This document shows, one piece after another, positions 1 through 7,889 of a stretch of DNA of 13,776 nucleotides. The translations under genes were made by a program, and so were the position numbers. Positions within the stretch are counted from its first letter, which is position 1. The number at the start of each line of letters is the position of its first letter. This stretch comes from Acanthaster planci (Eukaryota; Echinodermata; Asteroidea; Valvatida; Acanthasteridae), in assembly GCF_001949145.1 (NCBI RefSeq), contig NW_019091932.1, forward strand, positions 1 to 13,776. The letters are read 5' to 3'. The notes under the pieces were generated by a model. It saw only the letters and a list, made by a program, of their open reading frames with translations, ran no database searches and was not told the origin of the DNA.

Positions 1-1
1 A

Positions 2-229
2 ACCACTTATCAGGGTATTTCAAAGGTATACTTTCTGCTTGCGACGAGTACTACGTTGGATCTGGATCAACCTCAGCTGAGAATAGTCAACCAAACCATT
101 TCATGCAGTGGCAACGCCTCCTTCTCATTTCCCTGCCGCGTAGTGACAAAGGATACGGTTCAGATTCCCCCAAGCCACGAGACAATTAATACAGAGTTGG
201 TGAGGCAAAAGGGAAAACTGATTGGATAG
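2..229 (+). CDS. Possible coding exon cut by the left window edge
   Basis: A 75-codon open frame runs in from the left edge to a TAG at 227-229; it has no internal methionine. The reading is protein-like and could be extracellular: it has two cysteines in 'SCSGNASFSFPC' and two N-glycosylation sequons (NQT, NAS). A plausible splice donor lies at 199/200 (TTG|GTGAGG) and would end an exon in phase 0, unlike the phase-1 exons downstream, so it need not belong to the same gene. A second + strand frame is also open to about 191, so chance cannot be excluded. I do not recognise the product. Confidence 0.3.
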   Translation, partial: TTYQGISKVYFLLATSTTLDLDQPQLRIVNQTISCSGNASFSFPCRVVTKDTVQIPPSHETINTELVRQKGKLIG

Positions 230-1374
230 GAAACCGTAGAGCCAAGTGACACGACGTGACCAACGGAAAGGGGTGCAGGTGGTGGCGGCGAGCGCATTGC
301 TGAGGGCAGCAGCCAACCTTTAGCTAGTGGGGATATTCAATCAGGAAAAAATCTAGTCACAATTTATAAAGGGATCGGACCAATACACAGTAGATAACCT
401 TGTGATAAAAGATGTCGAATAGATCAAGACGCGGGGGGGGGCTGCAGCATCATGGCAGCTTTGGAATGGCAATCTAAGGTAGAGAATGAGCAGTCACTTG
501 CTCATGTTTTCAAGGCTACTGGGCTCAACCCGGTCATTTTTTTATAAATCTTTCGATTCAATATTTCTTCTGTATTTCCAGACAGTAGTTCTCTGCTTTA
601 TTTTTTAAATGGGAAATGCATAAACTTGAAAGTTGAAACTAACATCAACCCTTATCCCAAGTCGTCGTTTCGTATACATAAAACAATCTGACGAAAGGCA
701 AGTGGACACCCTCTTGTCTTTTCACTACATTATTTGAAACGACATTAAGTCCTGTATATCACGGAGAACATAAACAGTCCGCCTTGAGCGCTTGATAGGA
801 GGTGGATACACTGTAGATTCTACCGCGATTGTACAAGATTGGCCCAATTAAGAAGTATAAGATTTATTGCAGTCTTCACTGCACTGACTTGTTTAATTTT
901 CGAGCTGCTTTGAGAAAAACCTTTCCCTCCCCTGCGTCACTTTCACGAGACCTAATTGAAATAATAAGGCATGTTTTCACCTTAAGAATTTGATAACAAA
1001 GAGATGCTGCAAGGAGCCACCTTTTTTATCTAAATCTCGTCTGGGAGAAAGTTGAGGATAAACTGAAGGTATTGCAGAGGAATGTTCCTGGAATGAAGTT
1101 ATCAGTATTTGTATACACATTCTCCCCCTACCCCAACCCCCCTTGCGGTTTTGGGCAAGCAGGCCACTCAAGGGAACCTGGTAACAGAAGAGCCACAGGC
1201 AAAGGACTGCACTCCTTTATTCCTCATTTGGAAAAAAAATACACGTCGTCCCTTTCATAAAACACAAAGTTTCTTTGGATTGTTTTCTGTTGCTGGAAAG
1301 CTACGGTCTTATTTCAGGCGAATACAACTTTATTTGTATTTTATCTGGCAATGTTACTGCACAAAAGGACATTA

Positions 1375-1400
1375 ACAAGAACAGATCACAAGAACAGATC
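1375..1400. repeat. 13-bp perfect tandem duplication
   Basis: The unit acaagaacagatc occurs twice head-to-tail (1375-1387, 1388-1400). It is a short replication-slippage type repeat with no visible function. Confidence 0.9.
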
Positions 1401-1609
1401 CTGTACTACCCTGTATCTCAAACAATCTTGCTGTATTTTTTTTTTCATCAGCCAAAAAATCATTGCATATTGTACGGGAAGTTAAGCATAATGCTGCTTT
1501 GTATTTTGTTAATATCTTCTGATTTAAAATACTGAAAATCTGTTATCGCAATCATGATCAGACAATTCTGGCAAGGGAACCTTTCAAAAATATGAAGGTG
1601 AATACTTCT

Positions 1610-1627
1610 AGTTTTGAATTCAAAACT
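1610..1627. repeat. 18-bp perfect palindrome
   Basis: AGTTTTGAATTCAAAACT equals its own reverse complement, with no spacer. No larger element can be drawn around it. Confidence 0.9.
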
Positions 1628-1760
1628 TAATGGATATGGAGGTATTACAACGGGCAGAGGTAACACAACGTGTACATTTAATGAGCAAGTGAAGCAAAAT
1701 GTACATATTTATACAAAGATTTTATTTTTTTTCCAAAAAACCATCTGATTCAGTCTTACA

Positions 1761-1773
1761 CACGTGACACGTG
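1761..1773. promoter_or_regulatory. Twin CACGTG E-box words
   Basis: Two CACGTG hexamers (1761-1766, 1768-1773) are separated by one base; another occurs at 2218-2223. CACGTG is the core bound by bHLH-leucine zipper factors (USF/MITF/Myc class). The words are seen directly, but any regulatory role for the downstream gene is inference, because no transcription start is known. Confidence 0.2.
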
Positions 1774-2351
1774 ACCACAGAGAAAATGTGTTGAGTGATC
1801 CGAGGTCAGTCTCTGGAAACTGCAAACCACTTAAAAAACTGACCATTGCAAAATTCCTCCAGATCTCCCCCTCAATAAATGCACAGCTACTTGCGGGGAA
1901 AGGATTCACTCTCCCCACAAGGTTACTGCAATTGATCCTGGACAAGATTTTGAGATACTGAAGGGTGGCATAAACCCAATTTCGAGTGCTTGATTGTTTT
2001 TGCCGGTGTATGCTGAATTTAACCTTTTCCTTTTGGTCACTCGATTTCTTTTACAAATTTGGACATTCTTTTTGAGAATTATTTAATTATTGTATGTCAG
2101 CTACACTGTTCAAAAACGGTAGTTGATATGGTATGTGACCAATCGTAACTGGTCGATTTGTGGTAGTGGGCGGGGGGCCCTGTCATGTTACACCCAATCA
2201 TACTCATTTGACTTGACCACGTGGCAGCAACGTATCAAGCTTTTCGGGGGGGGGGCAATTCAAAAAGTTCCTTGGCATACCACTCTACAAAAACAGGGTG
2301 GACGGGAGTAATGGACAACCATTGAGGAAACCTCTTTTCTGAGCACAGTAG

Positions 2352-2588
2352 GGAAGATCATGGGCGCATCTTCCTCAAAAGCACTACGTCCCACCTGTTG
2401 GAGGATGCGATATGGATACTATTGTGCAGACACCAAACGATCTGTGGGAGGGTTCGTTAGATGCAAATCCAAAGAACAGTACCTAGGCCTCTACCTTTTC
2501 TGAAAATGATTTGGAAACGGCCACAGACACCGCCAGATACAACGATCTGCAAGCTATCATTGCGCAAAACACTGCCATCGTTTTGTAG
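2352..2588 (+). pseudogene. Possible relic reading frame with one internal stop
   Basis: One frame stays open from 2352 to a TAG at 2586-2588 except for a single TAG at 2493-2495. The translation is acidic and not low-complexity ('GGCDMDTIVQTPNDLWEGSL' before the stop). In another frame a 47-codon ORF starts at 2360 with MGASSSK, which fits the N-myristoylation consensus. I recognise neither. It could be a degraded exon, a retroelement remnant or chance. Confidence 0.18.
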
Positions 2589-2630
2589 ATTTGAATAATT
2601 GGATACATATTTTCTTAAATTTGTCCATAG

Positions 2631-2666
2631 CTCTTACTCCAACTGGGCCCCAAGAAACTACGCCCG
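2631..2666 (+). CDS. Thr/Pro mini-exon, copy 1 of the mucin-like gene
   Basis: This 36-nt exon lies between an acceptor (ccatag|CT) and a donor (CCCG|GTACTT) and codes for a short linker, LTPTGPQETTP, in phase 1-1. It is supported by a near-identical copy at 3716-3751 with the same borders, and by direct continuity of frame with the domain exon that follows after an 83-nt intron. The peptide is a spacer with potential O-glycosylation sites. The preceding exon is not identified. Confidence 0.55.
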
Positions 2667-2749
2667 GTACTTTAATGTCGAATTAAATAACTTTAGGCCT
2701 ATACTGAAAATTGATTTGTTTTATTGTTCTTATTTTTTTTTTACCAAAG

Positions 2750-3193
2750 TACCAACTACAACCGAGAGAGTGTGCAACGAAAACCTGGACCATTACGATC
2801 CGGTGTCTTTGAGCAGAGCTACAGAGAATGGCATCTCTATCGGTCCAAACGATTTCTGGAAGCCAAGCAACCCTCCCAATGAGACTAACCCTTATTCAGG
2901 GTCCCACCTGTCGGTTACTTTTACTCCAAAAACTGAAGTAACGTCTGTCACCATCTACATGGGCAACGACAACCTCGAAGTCGTGAAGGTTGCGTTTAAA
3001 GTCAAGCCCGGTGACCGGGAGGAGCTGCTACCCTTACGGAGATCGAATGGCTACGACGTATTTGACGGAGTACCTGGACAGAGGATTGTACTTCCACCCG
3101 ACACACCATACGTTGTGGAAATAGAAGTCTACATACTGAACCCCCTTCAAAATGACAGCTTCAAGGTTGTGTTCAACGGCTGTGAGCATGTTG
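2750..3193 (+). CDS. Two-cysteine extracellular domain exon, copy 1
   Basis: A 444-nt exon (148 codons) runs from a T-rich acceptor (accaaag|TA) to a textbook donor (TTG|GTAAGTTT), phase 1-1. It encodes a short Thr linker (VPTTTERV) and then one domain from its first cysteine (CNENLD) to its last (NGCEH), about 135 residues. The alternating hydrophobic pattern (SHLSVTFTP, VTSVTIY, VVKVAFKV, YVVEIEVYIL) suggests a beta-sandwich. Sequons NET and NDS are present. It resembles, from general memory only, the C...WxP...V(T/S)V modules repeated in large mucin-like proteins of invertebrate deuterostomes; I cannot assign a named family. The module is duplicated at 3907-4368. Confidence 0.78.
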
Positions 3194-3715
3194 GTAAGTT
3201 TCAATGTTTTGAAGTCAGGTATCGCAGTTGAAACAGAATGAAATAAAGAATGATTCTACGTTGTTAAAATGTCAATTAATGGTATGCAGTTGCCATGCAG
3301 TACACAGTATGGCCCTCTAAAATTAGCAAATTCTCGGCCAATCTCTGTTTTCAGGGCTATTCAATATTCCATTTATCGAGGTACATGAAAAAGGAATCAT
3401 GGGATTTTTTTGTTTTCTGAAAACGAGGATTACTCATTTTGAATGACATATCGAGTAGGCCTAACTCATCTTTGGTGCACCTTTAACGGGAACACATCTC
3501 ATGTATGAATCCATCCTGTGAACTGGAAAAGCTATATCAAGAAAAGGTTGGCAGATTTAATGACGGGTTGGAGGAGTAGCACTAATTAGACACACTTTGG
3601 ACTTTTCGTTATTATTGACGCATTAACAACCTATTCGAATGCCCAAACGATTCAGATCTTTGTCTTTTCGATACGTTGCAAGTTGGAAACAGTTTTTTTT
3701 TTTTACTTTTTCCAG
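3194..3715. other. Intron between the duplicated modules
   Basis: This 522-bp AT-rich stretch separates the first domain exon from the second mini-exon. It begins GTAAGTTT and ends with a T-tract and tttttccag, a strong acceptor. No ORF, repeat or extra exon is evident in it. Confidence 0.6.
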
Positions 3716-3751
3716 CTCTTACTCCAACTGGGCCCCCAACAACTACGCCCA
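3716..3751 (+). CDS. Thr/Pro mini-exon, copy 2
   Basis: This 36-nt phase 1-1 exon reads LTPTGPPTTTP, with acceptor tttttccag|CT and donor CCCA|GTACAC. It differs from copy 1 at a handful of bases, one of which turns the Q-E of the peptide toward the more mucin-like P-T. The intron to the next exon (3752-3906, 155 nt) is longer than its 83-nt counterpart. Confidence 0.6.
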
Positions 3752-3906
3752 GTACACAACGTTATAATGAAAAATCGAATCCACGGGGTTGTACATGAAG
3801 TGGCAATTGCTGACGTTTTGGTTAGTTGAATGTCTGAAGTTGTTATGCCTGCCGGCGTTATTAAACTATCGGTTACTTTGTATCATCTTTCTTTCTACCA
3901 AAATAG

Positions 3907-4368
3907 GCCTACCAACTATCACTGTCCCAACTACAACCGAGAGAGTGTGCAACGAAAACCTAGACCGTTACGAACCGGTGTCTTTGAGCAGAGCTACTGA
4001 GAATGGCATCTCTATCGGTCCAAACGATTTCTGGAAGCCAAGCAACTCTCCCAGTGAGACTAACCCTTATTCAGGGTCCCACCTGTCGGTTACTTTTACT
4101 CCAAGAACTGAAGTTACGTCTGTCACAATCTACAAGGACAACGACAACCTCGAAGTCGTGAAGGTTGCGTTTAAGGTCACGCCCAGTGACACGGATGAGC
4201 TGGTACCCTTACGGAGCTCGAATGGCTACGGCGTATTTGACGGAGTACCTGGACAGAGGATTGCTCTTCCACCCGACACACCATACGTTGTGGAAATAGA
4301 AGTCTACATACTGAACCCCCTTCAAAATGACAGCTTCAAGGTTGTGTTCAACGGCTGTGAGCATTTCG
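3907..4368 (+). CDS. Two-cysteine extracellular domain exon, copy 2
   Basis: A 462-nt exon (154 codons), phase 1-1, runs from aaaatag|GC to TTCG|GTAAGT. It begins with a longer linker (GLPTITVPTTTERV) and repeats the domain of the first copy without gaps between its cysteines, with about 16 amino-acid changes, so identity is close to 88%. The final ~100 nt are almost identical. The NET sequon of copy 1 is SET here; NDS is kept. A ~13 kb processed transcript could carry both modules in tandem because all borders are phase 1. The donor opens a large intron that received the mobile element at 4756-8478. Confidence 0.78.
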
Positions 4369-4432
4369 GTAAGTAAACAAGTCAACCTGCTGTTGGTTGT
4401 AGAAAATAGTGTCGTGACCATTGAAGACCTTT

Positions 4433-4492
4433 GACAAGACCAGACACAAGACTGTGCACAAGACCATTCACAAGACCAGTCACAAGTAACAG
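4433..4492. repeat. 12-bp minisatellite, five units
   Basis: Units of exactly 12 bp lie head-to-tail: gacaagaccaga, cacaagactgtg, cacaagaccatt, cacaagaccagt, cacaagtaacag. The - strand ORF that runs through it is a by-product of the multiple-of-three period. It lies in the intron just after the second domain exon. Confidence 0.85.
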
Positions 4493-4750
4493 GGTGAACA
4501 ACGACAATGGAATGCTTTTGTTGGGGTTCATTTGAATAGCTTTTGGCTTGAATTCAGGCAGGAGGTCTTGTGTTGGTCCCATATGATGCAAGATATGGGA
4601 CGGAGAGAACGCCCCCCCGCCTTTGTGTTGGTCATTGTTTGATCGGAATCTCAGGAATTCTTTACAGACTTCTAGTCTAGAGTGTGTATCGGGATTGGAC
4701 GTGTTGGGGGGTACCCATCGGCCCCATATCGTGCACGGTATCTGAAATAA

Positions 4751-4755
4751 GGAGC
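4751..4755 (+). repeat. Target-site duplication, left copy
   Basis: GGAGC immediately before the element equals GGAGC at 8479-8483 immediately after it. The right copy reads GGAGCA; if the duplication was 6 bp, as usual for Polintons, one of two adjacent A residues has been lost at the left junction. Confidence 0.65.
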
Positions 4756-4951
4756 AGTAATAGGAATTGGCCGATTCTAGTCCCTTTTTTTCTCCCTTGG
4801 GTACCCACCCGACCCCTAAAATTGAAAAAAAAATCATCTGTTCCAAACCTGAAACGGAGGAGCCACTTGCTACGCTCGCTACATCTCGTTCTCCTAAAAC
4901 TTAAAATATATTATCAAAACGTTTTTAAAACTCGCCAAACCAAAAAACAAC
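4756..4951 (+). repeat. Left terminal inverted repeat
   Basis: It pairs with 8291-8478. Strong blocks include gccgattctagtcc, ttgggtacc, gacccctaa, tctgttccaaacctga, cgttctcctaaaa and the innermost ctcgccaaaccaaaaaa. The arms differ by substitutions and small indels, as expected of an aged copy. The inner edge falls just before an ATG at 4953, so the repeat probably contains a promoter region. Confidence 0.8.
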
Positions 4952-4952
4952 C

Positions 4953-5254
4953 ATGTCAAACCAAACTTATATTATAACCGACAATCAAGAACGGCAATAA
5001 ACGCTGACAATCTAGACCTAAACGTTGTATACTGTCCTTTTGATCCAGACAGACTAGTGATAGCAGAAGCCATCTTGAAAAGAGCAACAAACATACGCAG
5101 TGTTATTCACCCATTTTTATTACCACGATAATAAAGAAAAGCGTCAGTTGATTATGATGCCAAAAAGATCAGTTACAAAGTAGATCTACTGTACAAATTT
5201 AACGTCAAGAAAAAAGAAGCAATAAACCTAGTCAGATATCAAACCTGTTCTTAA
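4953..5254 (+). pseudogene. Broken Polinton gene at the left end (unidentified)
   Basis: Reading starts at ATG 4953 at the inner edge of the left TIR, stops after 15 codons (TAA 4998), continues in another frame from 4991 to TAA 5129-5131, then in a third frame from about 5138 to TAA 5252-5254. Each piece looks coding (for example VVYCPFDPDRLVIAEAILK), so small indels probably broke a single gene. The phrase DPDRLV recurs at about 6459-6476. I do not recognise the product. Confidence 0.45.
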
Positions 5255-5266
5255 CTTCAAGAGCCC

Positions 5267-5461
5267 ATGGTGGAAATACTCGACGATATAAACTTGGCAG
5301 CTTACAATTACATCGGCACGCACGCAAACAAAAAGTCTGTCATTCCACAAAATAGGATTAACGCTTATAAAGCCAGTCGCGATTTAGACGATCTAGAAAA
5401 GAAAGAATTTGTAGTCAAAGGACCACACCCAGACCAAAAAAAACCAACGCATGTATGTTAA
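5267..5461 (+). pseudogene. Unidentified 64-codon element ORF, charged
   Basis: An ATG-started, lysine- and aspartate-rich ORF (MVEILDDINLAAYNYIGTHA at its start) follows 12 nt after the preceding fragment, which suggests it is the continuation of the same broken gene. There is no cysteine cluster, signal peptide or membrane segment. The function is unknown; its position inside the Polinton derivative is the only context. Confidence 0.45.
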
Positions 5462-5471
5462 GTTGTAAACC

Positions 5472-5740
5472 ATGACCTCGTTGTTTAACCAACATAAAAA
5501 TCTAATATTGCAAGACCAACTCCGCAAAAATAATGATAAACGTTGTCACGCTGCCTCGTTGATCTATATCCAAGACGTATATTACGGTACACATGGATCT
5601 TTGTCTTGTGACGACAGCGTTATAAAGTCGACAAAGCGTTGTTAAAAATGGCCTACGGTACAAGATTCGTTTCAGACAAAACGGCGTTGCAAGTGTTAGG
5701 AGGATCTGACAACGATAACAACGACTCAGACTCAGATTAA
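5472..5740 (+). pseudogene. Unidentified element ORF pair ending in an acidic tail
   Basis: A 57-codon ORF from ATG 5472 to TAA 5643-5645 overlaps in position with a second frame that is open through ATG 5648 to TAA 5738-5740. The second piece ends in GGSDNDNNDSDSD, a strongly acidic tail. The join looks like one gene broken by a frameshift near 5630. No family is recognised. Confidence 0.4.
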
Positions 5741-5887
5741 ACTAAAAACAAACTTTAAATAAATACATTATATTGAAATCATAGCTTTATAGATCTCAAT
5801 GTGAATGCTTTAAGTTTAGTCTATTATTGAACCATCGTTTCATTGCGAAAAGGTGGTTATTGCTATAAAAAGATTAACTTACTATAA

Positions 5888-6073
5888 AACAATGTTTCTC
5901 CCACCGCATTTAGAAGAGTGTATACTTTGATCATTGAAAAACCTCCGGCAACAGCATATGTGAAAATAAAAGAAGACACTTGTAAGCACACAAATAAAAG
6001 AAGAGAAAACTTATTTATTAACTGTCTCGATTGCTATAAAAGATTACAGCCTTATACAGACGTTGAAGCCTAA
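5888..6073 (+). pseudogene. Degraded element ORF with a Cys-x2-Cys motif
   Basis: An open frame without a start codon, 5888 to TAA 6071-6073, has coding-like composition (ENLFINCLDCYKRLQPYTDV near the end) and three cysteines, two in C-x2-C. It could be part of a zinc-binding protein, but the fragment is too short to name. It lies between other + strand remnants in the element. Confidence 0.35.
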
Positions 6074-6128
6074 GTCTAAAGCAAACAAAGTCCTAAAAAA
6101 ACTGAAAATACAATTTACAAAAGACTAA

Positions 6129-6338
6129 GTAGGACTCAAAGACTATAAGTTAAACCAAGTTTTACAAGGTAAGACCTCTAGGGGACAAATACCCAGGTCG
6201 CTTGTTGCAGTGTGCTTTCATATCGTGGTTACAAACGAAACGCCTAACGAAGTCAGAAGAAAATTTTCAGAAAAACACTGGAGCGATGCCGTCCACAAAG
6301 TTAGTCTATTATATAACAAAGGATGTCAAATCAGATAG
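6129..6338 (+). pseudogene. Element ORF fragment, possible virion-protein remnant
   Basis: A 69-codon frame with no ATG is open from 6129 to TAG 6336-6338. It contains GKTSRGQIPRSLVAVCFHIV and, later, a charged stretch (RRKFSEKHW). The G-Q-x-P-R-x-L-V pattern next to hydrophobic strands weakly recalls a segment of double-jelly-roll major capsid proteins of Polintons. That is an impression, not a match. The fragment at 6360-6608 may be its continuation. Confidence 0.3.
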
Positions 6339-6359
6339 AAACGTACGCTTTTTATTAGT

Positions 6360-6608
6360 TTGAAAACCCGCACAATTAAATTGAAGCACATTACTGATAA
6401 CTCAAAAGGCGACAAAGCCGTTTTCAAAAACATACTCTTTGAAGCTGGTTACAACTTAGACCCAGATAGACTTGTGTTGAGTCATTGTATTCAGTTTAAC
6501 ACCTACGTTAACTTTTATAACGGGCAGTCTTTAGACATCTTACAAGCAGTGTGGACCAATCAACAATTCCGCAGTGAATTTGAATCAGCTGAAAAGTTAA
6601 AAAGCTGA
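6360..6608 (+). pseudogene. Element ORF fragment, unidentified
   Basis: An 82-codon open frame closes at TGA 6606-6608; the apparent start is only a TTG at 6360, so the real gene began elsewhere. It includes NLDPDRLVLSHCIQFNTYVN and an aromatic C-terminal half (FYNGQ, VWTNQQF). It could continue the fragment at 6129-6338 after a frameshift. Function unknown. Confidence 0.38.
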
Positions 6609-6727
6609 TACATAAATGAGTTGACCTTTTTCGTACTAGGAGAACTCTTGCAAAATCAAAACACTAGAATGATCATTGAACTGAGCATTTTGACATTTGA
6701 AATATGAAACATATACATTAAAAGGAC

Positions 6728-7225
6728 ATGACAACGAACCTTTATCCTACTCTAAAGAGTGGTGACCCTTACAAAAGCGAACCGGTAGAAACCAAAGTCT
6801 ACAGACTCCAAAAGATTGAAGACATCAAAGCTCGGGTTTTACAAGAACGTAACCATGAGAGGCCTCTTACAAAAAGCTAAAGAGGGGGATATGCGCGATA
6901 CAATTTGTGGAACACAAGGTCGAACTACTGAAAGCAGTGACAGCAGCAGTGGGCATCTCCGCAATCATGGGAGTTATAAGCGTTCCTACTGGCCTCGCGT
7001 TGGAAGGAAGCAGTATAGGTGCGTTTACTTTTTATGCCCTACTTAATTATGCATCTAAACGTTTAACGGCAAAAACTAAAAAAACACGACCAAATCAGAG
7101 TAATGGCAGACGCCAAGTTAAACACTATCGAAGAATATGTATCTCTTGCAATCAAATATGGTGACGTATCTCACGAAAATTGTGTACTAATTATGTCAGA
7201 ACTCAAACAGTTGAATGAACGTTAA
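6728..7225 (+). pseudogene. Frameshifted small membrane-protein gene of the element
   Basis: ATG 6728 opens a charged N-terminal part (MTTNLYPTLKSGDPYK...) that closes at TAA 6878. The reading continues in a second frame from 6907 with a long hydrophobic stretch (GISAIMGVISVPTGLALEGS and a second apolar segment), then in a third frame from about 7100 to TAA 7223-7225 with a helical, acidic end (LNTIEEYVSLAIKYG). Domain order: soluble helix, two membrane segments, short coiled tail. From memory, similar charged-hydrophobic-charged proteins recur in invertebrate Polintons; I know no function. It ends where the - strand ORF 7222-7746 ends. Confidence 0.55.
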
Positions 7226-7746
7226 GTGTTAAGAGTTAAGCTCCAGTGGCCTCTCCAAAAGAGGCCACTTCCTCTTCGCAGGGTTTTAATCACCGTTTGT
7301 AGTTTGTAGAACCTATTTCTTGCAAACCAGAAAAAGCTCTTGCTTTGATGTATTTTTTGGTGAGAACTGAAGAAGTGGACTAAATCGTTTTTGAAGATAT
7401 GAGGTCGTATTTCCCAGTTTCTAAGGTTTCCTTGGAATCGTTTGATCTGTCGAACGTCTACTTCTTCAAACGTTTCTGGTCGTGCATAAGCTTTGATCGC
7501 TTTGATCAAGTCTTTTTTTTTGAGCTTGCGACCTTGTTTACCATCAGCGATCGGTCGTGATTGGTTATGTTGTACCACTTGGAGCAATTGTTGATTAGTT
7601 TTGTGATCCAGATATTTAAATTGTTTTAGGTTCTCTGTGATCGCTAGTATTAAGTCTTTGCGTGTGTAGCGCCTGAGTCTCTGCGACTCTGGTAGAGGAA
7701 CGTTGTAGATTCGATGTTTTAAACTAAAACTGATGTTTCTTTCCAT
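7222..7746 (-). CDS. Basic protein with three K/R-x-D-L repeats
   Basis: This is the longest intact ORF of the element: 174 codons from an ATG in good context (CACCAATGG) at 7746. The frame stays open upstream to about 7875, so the true start may be earlier. The protein is very rich in Lys, Arg and His. A helix-like motif recurs: RKDLILAI (residues 29-36), KKDLIKAI (77-84) and KNDLVHFF (119-126). The KKxDLI pattern recalls SAP/HeH-type DNA-binding helices, so a DNA-condensing or nucleoid role is possible but unproven. It converges on the + strand gene 6728-7225; the two stops overlap by about 4 nt. Confidence 0.55.
   Translation of the reverse strand: MERNISFSLKHRIYNVPLPESQRLRRYTRKDLILAITENLKQFKYLDHKTNQQLLQVVQHNQSRPIADGKQGRKLKKKDLIKAIKAYARPETFEEVDVRQIKRFQGNLRNWEIRPHIFKNDLVHFFSSHQKIHQSKSFFWFARNRFYKLQTVIKTLRRGSGLFWRGHWSLTLNT
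7245..7269. terminator. Perfect 10-bp stem-loop between convergent element genes
   Basis: AGTGGCCTCT (7245-7254) and AGAGGCCACT (7260-7269) pair perfectly around a 5-nt loop. It sits 20 nt past the stop of the + strand gene and inside the last codons of the convergent - strand ORF. A hairpin placed there suits transcript 3'-end formation in both directions; that role is inference. Confidence 0.5.
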
Positions 7747-7889
7747 TGGTGATACTTGGGGACGGCAGGTCTCTAAACCAGTCTGGCATTTTGATTCGGT
7801 GACATTTCGCTTGTTTGGTAAGCGCTTGATAATATTTGTAAAAACATGTTTAAAATTCTCTTCAATTTTATTATTTTATTATTAAACCT

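Larger units (their letters stand above)
230..2350. other. Non-coding stretch, no gene supported
   Basis: Short ORFs on both strands here show no domain, no repeated exon and no convincing splice context. The stretch contains homopolymer runs (G at about 432-440 and 2246-2255; T at about 1436-1445), a 13-bp tandem duplication, an 18-bp palindrome and three CACGTG words. It could be intergenic or an upstream intron. Confidence 0.6.
2631..4368 (+). repeat. Tandem duplication of mini-exon plus domain exon
   Basis: The pair mini-exon/domain exon occurs twice, with offsets of 1,085 nt between the mini-exons and 1,175 nt between the domain-exon ends. Exons are strongly conserved while the small introns have diverged in length and sequence. 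This is a two-exon module duplication inside one gene. Confidence 0.8.

Noticed and set aside
1072-1375. Overlapping + strand ORFs with a Pro/Thr run near 1120
   Set aside because: The Pro/Thr run is short, no acceptor/donor pair in phase 1 fits, and there is no similarity to the other linker exons.
2599-3231. 210-codon single ORF over the first domain exon
   Set aside because: Its N-terminal third is intron translated straight through (hydrophobic FFF run from the polypyrimidine tract). The mini-exon is in another frame and the true borders are 2750 and 3193.
3789-4376. Signal-peptide-like start of the 195-codon ORF over the second domain
   Set aside because: The hydrophobic leader is intron sequence between a mini-exon donor and the acceptor at 3906; the duplicated first copy has no such leader.
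4433-4492. Regularly spaced repeat considered as a CRISPR array
   Set aside because: The units are 12 bp with no spacers, in a eukaryotic intron; it is a minisatellite.
4576-4601. 9-bp inverted repeat GTCCCATAT...ATATGGGAC
   Set aside because: It is short, with an 8-nt loop and no duplicated flanks or matching context; such hairpins are expected by chance in a window of this size.
4382-4846. 154-codon - strand ORF, the third longest in the window
   Set aside because: It is built from the 12-bp minisatellite and from TIR sequence across the element boundary; the period is a multiple of three, so stops are avoided by chance.
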